From Demequina lignilytica (GTDB taxonomy: Bacteria > Actinomycetota > Actinomycetes > Actinomycetales > Demequinaceae), in contig NZ_JAUHPX010000007.1 in assembly GCF_030418305.1 (NCBI RefSeq), forward strand, positions 62,001 through 126,000: a DNA stretch of 64,000 nt. Reading direction: 5' to 3'. Below the pieces are notes generated by a model. That model was given only the letters and a program-made list of their open reading frames with translations. It did not search any database and was not told the DNA's origin. The stretch's first letter is position 1. Each line of letters opens with the position of its first letter. The translations under genes and the position numbers were made by a program. Positions 34,221 to 42,997 of this stretch are shown here, one piece after another.

Positions 34221-35384
34221 ATGCCTCGCCCCGCCCTCGCGCGCCTCGGCGCCGTCGCCGCCATCCCCGTGTCCGCCCTCGCGCTCGCCGCCTGCGTGCC
34301 CAACACCCAGGCGGACGGCGACACCATCGCCGTGTCCTCGACCGCCGACGCCTGCGACGTCGCGGCCACCGAGGCGCCGTCCGGCACGATCGTCTTCGAC
34401 GTCACCAACGACGGCGACGACGTCACGGAGTTCTACCTGCTCGCCCCCGACGGCCTGCGGATCATCTCCGAGGTGGAGAACATCGGCCCGGGCATCACCC
34501 GCCAGCTGGTGGTCCAGGTGGGCCCCGGCGACTACCTGACCGCCTGCAAGCCCGGCATGGTCGGTGACGGCATCCAGGCCGCCTTCACCGTCACCGACTC
34601 GGGCGAGGACGTCATCTCCGGCGACAAGGCCGAGCAGCTGACCGCCGCCGGCGACTCGTACCTGCTGTACGTGCGCGACCAGATCCAGACGCTCGAGCAG
34701 AAGACCGCCGCGTTCCTCGAGGCCTACGTCGCCGGCGACGACGACACCGCCCGCGAGCTCTACGCCGACGCCCGCGTCCACTGGGAGCGGATCGAGCCCG
34801 TCGCCGAGTCGTTCGGCGACCTCGACCCGATGATGGACGCCCGCGAGGCCGACCTCGCGGAGGGCGAGGAGTGGACCGGCTGGCACCGCATCGAGAAGAA
34901 CCTGTGGCCGCCGGCCGAGGGCTACGACCTCACCGACGCGGAGCGTCAGGAGCTGGCCGACAAGCTGGCCGCCGACACCGCCGAGCTCGCCGCGCGCGTG
35001 AACGCGGACGACTTCACCATCGACGCCTTCCAGGTGGGCAACGGCGCGAAGGAGCTGCTCGACGAGGTCGCGGCCGGCAAGATCACCGGCGAGGAGGAGA
35101 TCTGGTCGCACACCGACCTGTGGGACTTCCAGGCGAACGTCGACGGCGCCGCGGTCGCGTTCGGCGTGCTCCGCGACGTCACCGCCGAGACCGACCCCGA
35201 CCTGGTCGAGGAGCTCGACTCCCGCTTCGCCGAGCTGAACGAGCTGCTCGCGCAGTACGGCTCGATCGAGGAGGGCTTCGTGCTCTACACCGACCTCACC
35301 GAGGACCAGATCGTCGAGCTCGCCCGCGCGGTCGACGCGCTCGCCGAGCCGCTGTCGCGCCTCACCGCCGCGGCGGTCATCTAG
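34221..35384 (+). CDS. efeO: EfeO iron-binding lipoprotein (cupredoxin + M75 domains)
   Basis: A 387-residue exported lipoprotein with lipobox ALAAC (C25). Residues 35-130 form a cupredoxin-like domain; the rest is the helical M75/imelysin domain with the HWERIEP metal motif (H187, E189), and HRIEKNLWP further on. Full-length EfeO with both domains is about 375 residues, so it is complete. It lies 43 bases after efeU and 10 before efeB. Confidence 0.93.
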   Translation: MPRPALARLGAVAAIPVSALALAACVPNTQADGDTIAVSSTADACDVAATEAPSGTIVFDVTNDGDDVTEFYLLAPDGLRIISEVENIGPGITRQLVVQVGPGDYLTACKPGMVGDGIQAAFTVTDSGEDVISGDKAEQLTAAGDSYLLYVRDQIQTLEQKTAAFLEAYVAGDDDTARELYADARVHWERIEPVAESFGDLDPMMDAREADLAEGEEWTGWHRIEKNLWPPAEGYDLTDAERQELADKLAADTAELAARVNADDFTIDAFQVGNGAKELLDEVAAGKITGEEEIWSHTDLWDFQANVDGAAVAFGVLRDVTAETDPDLVEELDSRFAELNELLAQYGSIEEGFVLYTDLTEDQIVELARAVDALAEPLSRLTAAAVI

Positions 35385-35394
35385 GGTTCACCGC

Positions 35395-36750
35395 ATGAGC
35401 GAGCAGCACCCCGCCACGGGCGCCGAGGACACCTCGGCGCCCGTCGGCGCGTCCCCCGATGCCGCCGTGGAGCCGGTCGATGCGGCGCCTCGCCGCGGGA
35501 TGTCCCGGCGCGCCGTGCTGGGCACGGTGGGCGCCGCGGCCGGCGTCGCCGCCGTGGGAGCCGGCGGCTTCGCCGCCGGGCGCGCGACCGCCGACCCGCT
35601 CCAGCGCCACGCGTACGACTTCTTCGGCACCCACCAGTCCGGCATCGTCACGCCGCAGCAGGACCGCCTGCACTTCGCCGCCTTCGACCTCACCACGGAC
35701 TCGCGCGCACGGGTGATCTCGCTGCTGCGCAAGTGGACCGAGGCGGCCGCGACCCTCATGACCGGCTCCGAGCTCGGCTCGGGCGCGGCCGGCGGCGCGT
35801 ACGCCGCTCCCCCGGACGACACGGGCGAGGCGCTCGGCCTGCCCGCCTCGGGACTGACCATCACCTTCGGATTCGGGCCAGGCCTGTTCGACGACCGCTT
35901 CGGGCTCGCGGACCGCCGCCCGGCCCAGCTGATCGACCTGCCGAAGTTCTCCGGGGACACGCTCGACGAGCGCTACGTCGGCGGCGACCTGTGCATCCAG
36001 GCGTGCGCGGACGACCCGCAGGTCGCCGTCCACGCGATCCGCAACCTCTCGCGGATCGCGTTCGGCGACGCCGCGATCCGGTGGACGCAGCTGGGCTTCG
36101 GCCGCACGTCCTCCACCACGCGCGCGCAGGACACGCCGCGCAACTTCATGGGCTTCAAGGACGGCACCGCCAACCTGCGCGCCGAGGACGTGGACCTGGT
36201 CGACGAGCACGTCTGGGCGTCCGCCGACGACGGCGAGGAGTGGATGGCCGGCGGCTCGTACCTGGTCGCGCGCCGCATCAGGATCCTCGCGGAGAACTGG
36301 GACCGGACCTCGCTACAGCAGCAGGAGTCGGACGTCGGTCGCACCAAGGGCTCGGGAGCGCCGCTGTCGGGCGGCTCGGAGTTCACGGAGCCCGACTTCA
36401 CGGTGACGGGACGCGACGGCGAGCCGCTCATCCGGCCCGACTCGCACGTGGCGCTCGCGCACCCCAGCGCGAACGGCGGGGCGCGCATGCTGCGCCGGGG
36501 CTACAACTTCACCGACGGCGCGGACGACCTCGGGCGCCTCGACGCCGGCCTGTTCTTCCTCGCCTACGTGCGCGATCCCGCGACCCAGTTCGTGCCGATC
36601 CAGAACGCCCTGTCGAGCCACGACGTCATGACCATCGAGTACCTGCGCACCACCGGCTCCGCCCTGTTCGCGATCCCCCCGGGCGTGCCCGCGGGCGCGA
36701 CGCTGGGCTCCGACGGGGGCGCGTTCGTCGGCGAGGCGCTGTTCGCGTGA
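35395..36750 (+). CDS. efeB: EfeB deferrochelatase/peroxidase (Dyp type, Tat-exported)
   Basis: A 451-residue heme peroxidase of the Dyp family. The N-terminus carries a Tat signal (SRRAVLG at 37-43, then a hydrophobic stretch). GFKDG at 253-257 is the Dyp signature with the distal Asp, and H351 or H356 in SHVALAHPS is the proximal heme ligand. It is thought to oxidise Fe2+ for EfeU uptake or to release iron from heme. It ends 19 bases before the convergent hpaI gene. Confidence 0.94.
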   Translation: MSEQHPATGAEDTSAPVGASPDAAVEPVDAAPRRGMSRRAVLGTVGAAAGVAAVGAGGFAAGRATADPLQRHAYDFFGTHQSGIVTPQQDRLHFAAFDLTTDSRARVISLLRKWTEAAATLMTGSELGSGAAGGAYAAPPDDTGEALGLPASGLTITFGFGPGLFDDRFGLADRRPAQLIDLPKFSGDTLDERYVGGDLCIQACADDPQVAVHAIRNLSRIAFGDAAIRWTQLGFGRTSSTTRAQDTPRNFMGFKDGTANLRAEDVDLVDEHVWASADDGEEWMAGGSYLVARRIRILAENWDRTSLQQQESDVGRTKGSGAPLSGGSEFTEPDFTVTGRDGEPLIRPDSHVALAHPSANGGARMLRRGYNFTDGADDLGRLDAGLFFLAYVRDPATQFVPIQNALSSHDVMTIEYLRTTGSALFAIPPGVPAGATLGSDGGAFVGEALFA

Positions 36751-36764
36751 CGCCGGCGACGGGT

Positions 36765-36781
36765 CCGTCCTAGTAGGACGG
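36765..36781. terminator. bidirectional hairpin between efeB and hpaI
   Basis: CCGTCC-TAGTA-GGACGG forms a 6-bp stem in the gap of two convergent genes, running into the last codons of hpaI. It has no T-tract. Confidence 0.5.
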
Positions 36782-37546
36782 CCGCTCGTCGGGATCCTCG
36801 GCGCACCAGCGCGCGGCGAGCGCCTCCGATCCCCGCGCCAGCATCGCGACGTCCGCGGCGACCAGCACGAAGGACGCACCCGCCTCGACGTAGGACGCTG
36901 CGACGGCCGGGTCGAACGCGTTGACGCCCACGGGCGTGCCCGCGGCGCGCACGGCGTCGAACGCCCGCAGCACCGCGGCGGTCACCTCGGGATGCGTCTG
37001 CTGCCCGAGCAGGCCCATCGACGCGGCGAGGTCGCTGGGACCGACGAACACCGCGTCGATACCGTCGACCGCCGCGATCTCGCCGGCCGCCTCGACCGCG
37101 GCCGCCGTCTCCACCTGCACCATCAGCGACACGTGGCGGTCCGCATCGTCCAGGTAGCCGTCGACCCGGTTCCACCGAGCCGAGCGGGCGAGCGCCGATC
37201 CCACGCCGCGGCGTCCGCGGGGCGGGTAGCGGACCGCCTCGACGGCGGCCCGCGCCTCGGCGGCGCTGCTCACCATCGGGACCAGCACGCTCTGGGCGCC
37301 CAGGTCGAGCACCTGCTTGAGCAGCACCGGGTCGTTCGCGGGGACGCGCACCACGGGCACCGTCGGGTAGGCGGCGACCGCCTGCAGCTGGGCCAGCACC
37401 TCGGGGAGGCCGTTCGGTCCGTGCTCCATGTCGATCAGCAGCCAGTCGAGCCCGCCGCCCGCGCAGATCTCGGCGACCACGGGCGAGCCCGAGCACACCC
37501 ACATGCCCGCGAGCGGGCGGTCGGCCGAGGCCAGCCGCTCGCGCAT
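36770..37546 (-). CDS. hpaI: HpaI/HpcH-type 2-oxo acid class II aldolase
   Basis: Cleaves 4-hydroxy-2-oxo-heptane-1,7-dioate (or related acids) to pyruvate and succinate semialdehyde. It has 258 residues from the ATG at 37546; a second in-frame ATG at 37570 would overlap hpaH by 16 bases. The LLIDMEHGP motif (E41-H42) and the VPMVSSAAEAR block around the metal site are typical. It is the last gene of the hpaD-rraA-hpaH-hpaI operon. A 2-keto-3-deoxy sugar-acid aldolase role is possible, but the neighbours favour aromatic catabolism. Confidence 0.87.
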   Translation of the reverse strand: MRERLASADRPLAGMWVCSGSPVVAEICAGGGLDWLLIDMEHGPNGLPEVLAQLQAVAAYPTVPVVRVPANDPVLLKQVLDLGAQSVLVPMVSSAAEARAAVEAVRYPPRGRRGVGSALARSARWNRVDGYLDDADRHVSLMVQVETAAAVEAAGEIAAVDGIDAVFVGPSDLAASMGLLGQQTHPEVTAAVLRAFDAVRAAGTPVGVNAFDPAVAASYVEAGASFVLVAADVAMLARGSEALAARWCAEDPDERPSY

Positions 37547-37554
37547 GGGACGAC

Positions 37555-38343
37555 CTAGATGAAGCGGCATGTCACGACCCCCAACGGTCCGTAGTCGCAG
37601 GCGACCTCGTCGCCCGGGTGCACCCACATCGGCCGGGTGAACGAGCCCGCGAGGATGATCTCGCCGGCCTCGAGCCGGTCGCCGTGGGCATGGAAGCGGT
37701 TGGCGAGCCAGGCGACGCCGGTCGCGGGGTGGCCGAGCACGCCGGCGGCGACGCCGGTCTCCTCGATCTCGCCGTTGCGCGCCAGGAGCGCCGCGACCCA
37801 GCGGAGGTCCACGTCCTCCGGCGCGACGCGCGTGTCGCCGACGACCATCGCCCCGTAGGCGGCGTTGTCGGAGATGGTGTCCACGATGGTCCGGCCCTCG
37901 AGCTGGATGTGGCTGTTGAGCACCTCGAGCGCCGGCACCACGGACTCGGTGGCGGCGAGCACGTCCGCGAGCGTGCAGTCGGGACCCTGGAGCGGCTCGC
38001 GCAGCACGAATGCGAGCTCGACCTCGATCCGCACGTTGGAGTAGTCGGCATGCCGCAGCTCGGCGCCCGACGGGAACACGGTGTCCTCGAACATGACCCC
38101 GTAGTCGGGCTCGGTGATCCCGGTGGCGGCCTGCATCGCCTTCGAGGTCAGGCCGATCTTGCGGCCGGCGATGCGCCGACCCGCCGCGAGCGCCTTGTCG
38201 CGCCACACGCCCTGGATCGCGTAGGAGTCCTCGACCCGGGCGTCCGGGTAGCGCGCCGTGATGCGCTCGATCACGGCGTGGTCCCGTTCCGCCTGCGCGA
38301 GCTCCTCGGCGATCGCGTCGATGGTCGCGCGGTCAAGCCCCAC
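37555..38343 (-). CDS. hpaH: 2-oxo-hept-4-ene-1,7-dioate hydratase
   Basis: A 262-residue hydratase of the FAH-like HpaH/MhpD family: [31 protein letters not shown] (metal ligands) and the central [10 protein letters not shown]. It hydrates the decarboxylated ring-fission product for HpaI. The GTG at 38343 follows AGGAGG by 6 bases and overlaps the rraA gene by 11 bases. It has full family length. Confidence 0.9.
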   Translation of the reverse strand: MGLDRATIDAIAEELAQAERDHAVIERITARYPDARVEDSYAIQGVWRDKALAAGRRIAGRKIGLTSKAMQAATGITEPDYGVMFEDTVFPSGAELRHADYSNVRIEVELAFVLREPLQGPDCTLADVLAATESVVPALEVLNSHIQLEGRTIVDTISDNAAYGAMVVGDTRVAPEDVDLRWVAALLARNGEIEETGVAAGVLGHPATGVAWLANRFHAHGDRLEAGEIILAGSFTRPMWVHPGDEVACDYGPLGVVTCRFI

Positions 38344-39034
38344 GGCGGTCCTCCTCGTAGCGCGCGCGCCACCGCGCGTCCATCGGGAACAGCCCGTCGA
38401 GCGGGTGGCCCTCGGCGACGCGGGCGGCGACCCACGCGTCCTCGTCCTCCTGCGCGAGCGCGGCCTCGGCCACCTCCTGCGCGAGCGCGGGCGGGATCAC
38501 CACCACGCCGTCGGCGTCGCCGACGATGACATCGCCCGGCTGCACCGAGGCCCCGCCGCAGGCGATGGTCGCGTCCGCCTCCCACGGGACATGGCGGCGG
38601 CCCAGCACCGCGGGGTGCGCGCCGGCGGCGAAGACCGGCATCCCCGCCTCGGCCACGGCGGCGGCGTCCCGCACCCCGCCGTCGGTGACGATCCCGGCGG
38701 CGCCGAGCGTCTGCGCGCGCAGCGCCAGGATGTCCCCCAGGGTGCCCGAGGTGGCGTCGCCGCGCGCCTCGATCACGATCACGTCGCCCGGACCGACGGC
38801 GTCGAAGAGCCGCTTCTGGGCGTTGTAGCCGCTCGCGTGCTCGGCGAACAGGTCGGGACGATGCGGGATGTACCTGAGCGTGCGGGCGGTGCCGACCAGG
38901 CGCTGGCCGGGCACGAGCGACGCGACGCCGTCGAGGTGGATGGACTCGTAGCCGCGCTTGCGCAGCTGCGCGGACAGGCCCGCGGTGGGGACCCGCTCGA
39001 GCAGCGAGCGGAGCTCCGGGGACAGCGATGTCAT
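38333..39034 (-). CDS. RraA-family aldolase/decarboxylase
   Basis: A 233-residue RraA-like protein. The active-site block GDILALRAQTLGAAGIVTDGGVRD, with Gly-x-x-Leu and Asp-Gly-x-x-Arg-Asp, is intact, indicating an oxaloacetate-decarboxylase/HMG-aldolase type enzyme rather than an RNase E inhibitor. In this operon it occupies the step between ring-fission acid and hydratase, so decarboxylation of 5-oxo-pent-3-ene-1,2,5-tricarboxylate, normally done by HpaG, is the inferred role. The N- and C-terminal extensions are somewhat long. Confidence 0.8.
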   Translation of the reverse strand: MTSLSPELRSLLERVPTAGLSAQLRKRGYESIHLDGVASLVPGQRLVGTARTLRYIPHRPDLFAEHASGYNAQKRLFDAVGPGDVIVIEARGDATSGTLGDILALRAQTLGAAGIVTDGGVRDAAAVAEAGMPVFAAGAHPAVLGRRHVPWEADATIACGGASVQPGDVIVGDADGVVVIPPALAQEVAEAALAQEDEDAWVAARVAEGHPLDGLFPMDARWRARYEEDRRGA

Positions 39035-39044
39035 GCGGGCCCTC

Positions 39045-40043
39045 TCAGTGAATGGCCAGGTAGTCCTCGAGCGTATCGGGCGTGGCGGTGAGCATCGGCT
39101 CGGTGATCACCTCGCCCGGGAACTCGCTCGCCTCGAAGAACCACCGACGCGAGGCCGGCATCCCCCACTGCTGGGCGCGACGCGGGTCGGACACATCCCA
39201 GCGGATCGGCTCGTCCTCGAGGTCGATGAACTGGTAGTGCGTGGTGAACAGCTCGATGCGGTGCTGGTCGGGGTCCCGCAGGTACAGGAAGAGCGCGTTC
39301 GAGATGCCGTGGCGCCCGGGGCCGCGATCGATCTCCTGGCCGAAGCCGCGCGCGCCGGCGACGTCCGCCGCGTGGATGATGTGGGTCGCGTCGGGCACCG
39401 TGTAGGCGAAGTGGTGCAGGCGGGGTCCGCGGCCGTTGGTGAAGACCAGGTCGTGGGTGTTGCCCTTGACCTCCATCCACGAGCCCCACAGCTCGTCGGT
39501 GCCGTCCTTGGCCGTGTACTCCGACATGCGCATGCCCAGGCCGGTCCAGAAGTCGGTGGCCTCCTGCACGTCGTAGGTGACCACCTGATAGTGGTCGAGC
39601 CGCTGCGGCGCGCCCGCGACGAACTCGTCGAACGCCGCCATCCTGCGCTCCACCAGCGACATCTCGGAGGTGATCTCCATGAGGGTGCCCACGGGGTCGC
39701 GGAAGCGCAGGGTGGGACCCTGGTGATCGACCTCGACCCGCTCGTGCTCGATGCCGACGGCCTTGAAGTACCTCTCCGCGTTCAGCACGTCGCTCTCGCG
39801 CTTGACACGCAGGCCGACGCGGTGGGCCTTGGCCTCCGGCGTCCACTCGAGCACGAGCGAGTGGTGGCACGCCTCCTCGAGGCCGCGCATGTAGATCGCG
39901 GTGTCGGTCTCCTCGGTGACCACCAGCCCGACCGTGTCGCGGTAGAAGTCGCGGCTCTTCTCGAGGTTGGTGCAGCCCATGCGGACGTGGCTGGCGCGGG
40001 TGATCTCGAACGCCGGGTCGTGGTTGGTGACGGGCAGGGTCAT
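39045..40043 (-). CDS. hpaD: 3,4-dihydroxyphenylacetate-2,3-dioxygenase-like extradiol dioxygenase
   Basis: A 332-residue two-domain vicinal oxygen chelate enzyme. Metal ligands in the C-terminal domain are H151 (RLDHYQV), H210 or H211 (RLHHFAY) and E264 (HRIELFTTHY), the arrangement of Brevibacterium homoprotocatechuate dioxygenase. It opens catechol-type rings at a meta position. The ATG at 40043 heads the operon, facing lysR across a 133-base regulatory gap. The substrate could be homoprotocatechuate or a related catechol; no 4-HPA hydroxylase is in the window. Confidence 0.88.
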   Translation of the reverse strand: MTLPVTNHDPAFEITRASHVRMGCTNLEKSRDFYRDTVGLVVTEETDTAIYMRGLEEACHHSLVLEWTPEAKAHRVGLRVKRESDVLNAERYFKAVGIEHERVEVDHQGPTLRFRDPVGTLMEITSEMSLVERRMAAFDEFVAGAPQRLDHYQVVTYDVQEATDFWTGLGMRMSEYTAKDGTDELWGSWMEVKGNTHDLVFTNGRGPRLHHFAYTVPDATHIIHAADVAGARGFGQEIDRGPGRHGISNALFLYLRDPDQHRIELFTTHYQFIDLEDEPIRWDVSDPRRAQQWGMPASRRWFFEASEFPGEVITEPMLTATPDTLEDYLAIH

Positions 40044-40111
40044 GGGGGGCTCCTGGGGTGATCGTCGTTGACCGATGCCCTCAGCATCGCCGTGCCGGGC
40101 GCCGCGGGGAA

Positions 40112-40166
40112 CTATCGAAGGCGTTCTCAGCCATACATCTGGTGTATGGCGGAGGTTGCTCGATAG
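40112..40166. promoter_or_regulatory. nested inverted repeats in the hpaD-lysR divergent promoter
   Basis: The inner repeat CCATACA-TCTGG-TGTATGG (40131-40149) contains ATAC-N7-GTAT, a fitting LysR box (T-N11-A). An outer pair CTATCGA (40112-40118) and TCGATAG (40160-40166) shares almost the same centre. Binding by the LysR at 40177 is inferred. Confidence 0.75.
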
Positions 40167-40176
40167 CATCGTCCTC

Positions 40177-41097
40177 ATGGAGCTCAGGCACCTCCGCTAC
40201 TTCGCCGCCGTGGCCGAGGCGGGCTCGCTCACCGCGGCCGCCGAGCGGCTGCACATGTCCCAGCCCCCGCTGTCCGTCGCGATCGCGAAGCTCGAGGCGG
40301 AGCTCGGCGTCACGCTGCTCGAGCGCACCTCCCGCGGGGTCGAGCCCACCTCGGCCGGGCGCTTCCTGCTCGACCAGTCCTCCCGCGTGCTCGGCGAGGT
40401 CGACGAGATGGTCGCCAGCCTCGGACGATTCGGGGCGGGCACCGCCGGCGTGCTCACGCTGGCGGCCGTCCCCGCGCTGCTGTGGCACCGGATCCCCACG
40501 CTGCTGCGCGCGCATGCGGCCGCGGCGCCCGACGTCGAGGTGCGCCTGATCGACCCGCCGCCGTGGACCGCGATCGACATGCTCCAGCAGCGTCGGGTGG
40601 ACGCCGCCGCGATCCTGGTGGCGGACGCGCGCCGCTTCGCGTCGCGCCATCGCGGGCAGCTGGAGGTGATCGACTGGGGCGAGGTCCCGCTGGTCGCGGC
40701 CCTCCCCCCGGGCGCGGACGATGCCCCGGATCCGCTGCCGCTCGCGACGTTCGACGGGGCGACGGTCGTGATGCCGCGCGGCACGGCCGCCGTGCCCAGC
40801 CTGCCCGAGGCGATCGACGCGACCTTCCGGCGCCACGGCATCGTCCCCGGACGGGTGCGGACCGTCGAGACCATCCAGACCTCGGTGCCGCTCGTCGAGG
40901 CGGGCCTGGCGCGCGCCGTGCTGCCCGACCCGGACCTGGCGAGCCTCGCGCGGTTCGGCCTCACCCTGCGGCGGATCACGCCGGAGCCGTCGCCCCTCCG
41001 CGCGCTCCTGCTGGTGCGAGCGGACGCCAGGCGGGAGCCCGCGCTGGACCAGCTGATCCGGCACGTCGCAGGCACGACGCCGTCAGATCCGATGTGA
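40177..41097 (+). CDS. LysR-family transcriptional regulator of the hpa-like operon
   Basis: A 306-residue regulator with the LysR helix-turn-helix at the N-terminus (LRHLRYFAAVAEAGSLTAAAERLHMSQPPLS) and a type 2 periplasmic-binding-like effector domain from about 90. It is divergent from hpaD, with nested palindromes between. Activation by an aromatic or ring-fission intermediate is the usual mode. The ATG at 40177 is set by the conserved ELRHLRYF start. Confidence 0.92.
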   Translation: MELRHLRYFAAVAEAGSLTAAAERLHMSQPPLSVAIAKLEAELGVTLLERTSRGVEPTSAGRFLLDQSSRVLGEVDEMVASLGRFGAGTAGVLTLAAVPALLWHRIPTLLRAHAAAAPDVEVRLIDPPPWTAIDMLQQRRVDAAAILVADARRFASRHRGQLEVIDWGEVPLVAALPPGADDAPDPLPLATFDGATVVMPRGTAAVPSLPEAIDATFRRHGIVPGRVRTVETIQTSVPLVEAGLARAVLPDPDLASLARFGLTLRRITPEPSPLRALLLVRADARREPALDQLIRHVAGTTPSDPM

Positions 41098-41099
41098 TG

Positions 41100-41114
41100 T
41101 GCGATACGATCGCA
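41100..41114. promoter_or_regulatory. perfect palindrome upstream of gntR, candidate autoregulatory operator
   Basis: TGCGAT-ACG-ATCGCA, with TG just before, lies 68 bases upstream of the GntR start. Its half-site recurs as TGTGCGA upstream of the ABC operon, the amidohydrolase gene and the dlh operon. Confidence 0.65.
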
Positions 41115-41181
41115 GCGCGGGCCGGGCGGGACCACACGGTCGCGCACCGCTCCGACGACGCAGCGAGAAGGAGGCCCGGCA

Positions 41182-41844
41182 GTGGCCGTGAGCAAGGCTG
41201 ACCAGGCCTACGAGATCCTCAAGGCGCGGATCATGGACGGGCACTACGGCCCCGGCTACCGCCTCGTGATCGACCAGCTCGCGCGCGAGCACGGCATCAG
41301 CTCCGTGCCGTGGCGGGAGTCCCTGCGGCGCCTCGAGGCCGAGGGCTGGGTGGACATCGTGCCCAACGTCGGCGCGCTGGTGAAGACGTTCGACACCGAC
41401 GCGTGGCAGCGGACCCTGCGCCTCCTCGCCCGGATCGAGGGGCTCGCGACGTCGCTGTCCGCCCCGTCGCTCACGTCCGACGACATCGCGGAGGCGCGCC
41501 GGCTCAACCAGGCCATGCGCGACGCTCTCGCCAACTTCGACACCTCGCACTTCGGGCGCATGAACCGCGAGTTCCATGAGCTGCTGTGCTCGCGTTGCGA
41601 CGACGAGCGGCTGACCGGCATGGTCCATCACGAGTGGAGCCGCCTGGAGCTGATCCGGCGCTCGGCCTTCTTCTACGCCCCCGGGCGCGCGCTGGCCTCG
41701 CTCACCGAGCACGACCAGCTGATCGACCTCATCGAGGGCGGCGCGGACGCGGACATGATCGAGACCGCCGCCCGCCGCCACGAGCTCAACAACCTCACCG
41801 CCGTGATGGAGGACGCCGAGCGCAACAGGGCCGCCCAGGCCTGA
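41182..41844 (+). CDS. GntR-family (FadR/FCD) transcriptional regulator
   Basis: A 220-residue regulator with an N-terminal winged helix (ADQAYEILKARIMDGHYGPG, ISSVPWRESLRRLEAEGW) and a C-terminal helical FCD ligand domain from about 75 (RIEGLATSL, MNREFHELL, EHDQLIDLIEGGD-like end with HxxxL metal-type residues). The GTG at 41182 is preceded by GAAGGAGG. It sits between the two halves of the catabolic island and is convergent to the MetE-like gene. It is the likely controller of promoters bearing TGTGCGA. Confidence 0.9.
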   Translation: MAVSKADQAYEILKARIMDGHYGPGYRLVIDQLAREHGISSVPWRESLRRLEAEGWVDIVPNVGALVKTFDTDAWQRTLRLLARIEGLATSLSAPSLTSDDIAEARRLNQAMRDALANFDTSHFGRMNREFHELLCSRCDDERLTGMVHHEWSRLELIRRSAFFYAPGRALASLTEHDQLIDLIEGGADADMIETAARRHELNNLTAVMEDAERNRAAQA

Positions 41845-41866
41845 CGCCGGCCAGCCACGGGATGCC

Positions 41867-42919
41867 TCAGAGCGGGGTGCTCACCTCGCGGTGCAGCGCG
41901 AACAGGCCCGCCACGGCGTCGGCGGGAGCCCGCCCGATGCCGCACTCCGTCGCGATGCCGAACTCCGGCACCGCCGCCCGCGCGGCGACGATGCGCCGCC
42001 CCGCCCCCTCCGCCCCGTCCTGGCGGTGCACCAGGCCCAGGAACAGGTCCGTGCCCGCGGGGAGCTGGAGCGACGCGAGCGGGGCGAAGTAGGCCTCGTC
42101 GTCACGCTCGATCGGCACCGGCAGGTGAATCCAGTCGATGCGGCGGTCGGCCACGTCGATCAGCATCTGGGCGAAGCGGGCCAGGAACCCCGCGTCGGTC
42201 GGCTCGACGTAATGCTTCTCGCCGATGTCGCCGTAGCAGAGGTGGTAGCCGAGCGCGACGTCGGCGGGCACCTGCGCGGCCTGGCGCGCGGCGCGCTCGG
42301 CCAGCGCGGCCCAGATGTCCTCGCCGAACCAGCCGCGATCCGTCGAGCCCCGGTACCCCGCACCCTCGAGGTAGCCGAACTCGAGGGCGTTGTCCCACTG
42401 GATCGCGAGCCGCTCGTGGGGGATCGCCGCGAGGATCTGCGCCAGCTCCGCGAACAGCGCGCGCTCGTAGACCGGCTCGAAGCGCTCGCGGTCGTCCTTC
42501 GCGACCATCGAGCCCACCACGCCGACCGGGGTCGGCAGGGAGACCTGGAAGCGGGTGCGTGCGGGGATCACGCCCTCACCCTGCAGCCGCGAGAACACGG
42601 CCCACGACTCCAGCGCCGCCTCGGCGTATCCGAGCGGCGCGAGCTCGAGCGTCTGGAGGTCGAGGCCGGCGGGCACCGCGATCTTCCTGATGTCCAGCGT
42701 GCCCACCATGATCGGGTGGTCGCCCTCGCGCTCCAGGCCGGGGGTGCGCGCCATCCGGTCGGGCTGGAACGCCACCCAGTGGAAGCGGTCGCCCACCTCG
42801 CCGTCGGGCATGCGCGCGAGCCGGTCGCCCAGCTCCGCGGCGGCCGTGCGCATCACGGTCTCGGCATCGGGCAGGTTGATCGAGCCGACCAGGTGGGCGG
42901 CGTGCGGGGTGTACGTCAT
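41867..42919 (-). CDS. MetE-like (cobalamin-independent methionine synthase C-terminal family) protein
   Basis: A 350-residue protein with the UROD/MetE TIM-barrel fold. LVGSINLPDAE at the N-terminus, QWDNALEFGY in the middle and GYHLCYGDIGEKHYVEPTD, where the zinc-binding His/Cys of MetE are expected, suggest a metal-dependent methyltransferase-type site; ECGIGR near the C-terminus supplies another Cys. It is half the size of MetE, so it is not a housekeeping methionine synthase. As last gene of a catabolic ABC operon, a demethylation or C-S/C-O cleavage role is inferred but unproven. Confidence 0.75.
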   Translation of the reverse strand: MTYTPHAAHLVGSINLPDAETVMRTAAAELGDRLARMPDGEVGDRFHWVAFQPDRMARTPGLEREGDHPIMVGTLDIRKIAVPAGLDLQTLELAPLGYAEAALESWAVFSRLQGEGVIPARTRFQVSLPTPVGVVGSMVAKDDRERFEPVYERALFAELAQILAAIPHERLAIQWDNALEFGYLEGAGYRGSTDRGWFGEDIWAALAERAARQAAQVPADVALGYHLCYGDIGEKHYVEPTDAGFLARFAQMLIDVADRRIDWIHLPVPIERDDEAYFAPLASLQLPAGTDLFLGLVHRQDGAEGAGRRIVAARAAVPEFGIATECGIGRAPADAVAGLFALHREVSTPL

Positions 42920-42940
42920 GGGGAGGCCTCTCGCGACGGG

Positions 42941-42950
42941 GGACGATGCG
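42941..42950 (+). repeat. intergenic copy of dispersed 10-mer GGACGATGCG
   Basis: An exact copy in the 78-base gap between the DUF3500 and MetE-like genes. Confidence 0.6.
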
Positions 42951-42997
42951 CGCCGGCGGGCGCGGGAGTCGCGCCATTCTGGCACGTCCCGGCTGGG

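Noticed and set aside
41867..42919. Housekeeping methionine synthase MetE
   Set aside because: It is only 350 residues, has no N-terminal MetE domain, and lies in a catabolic operon.
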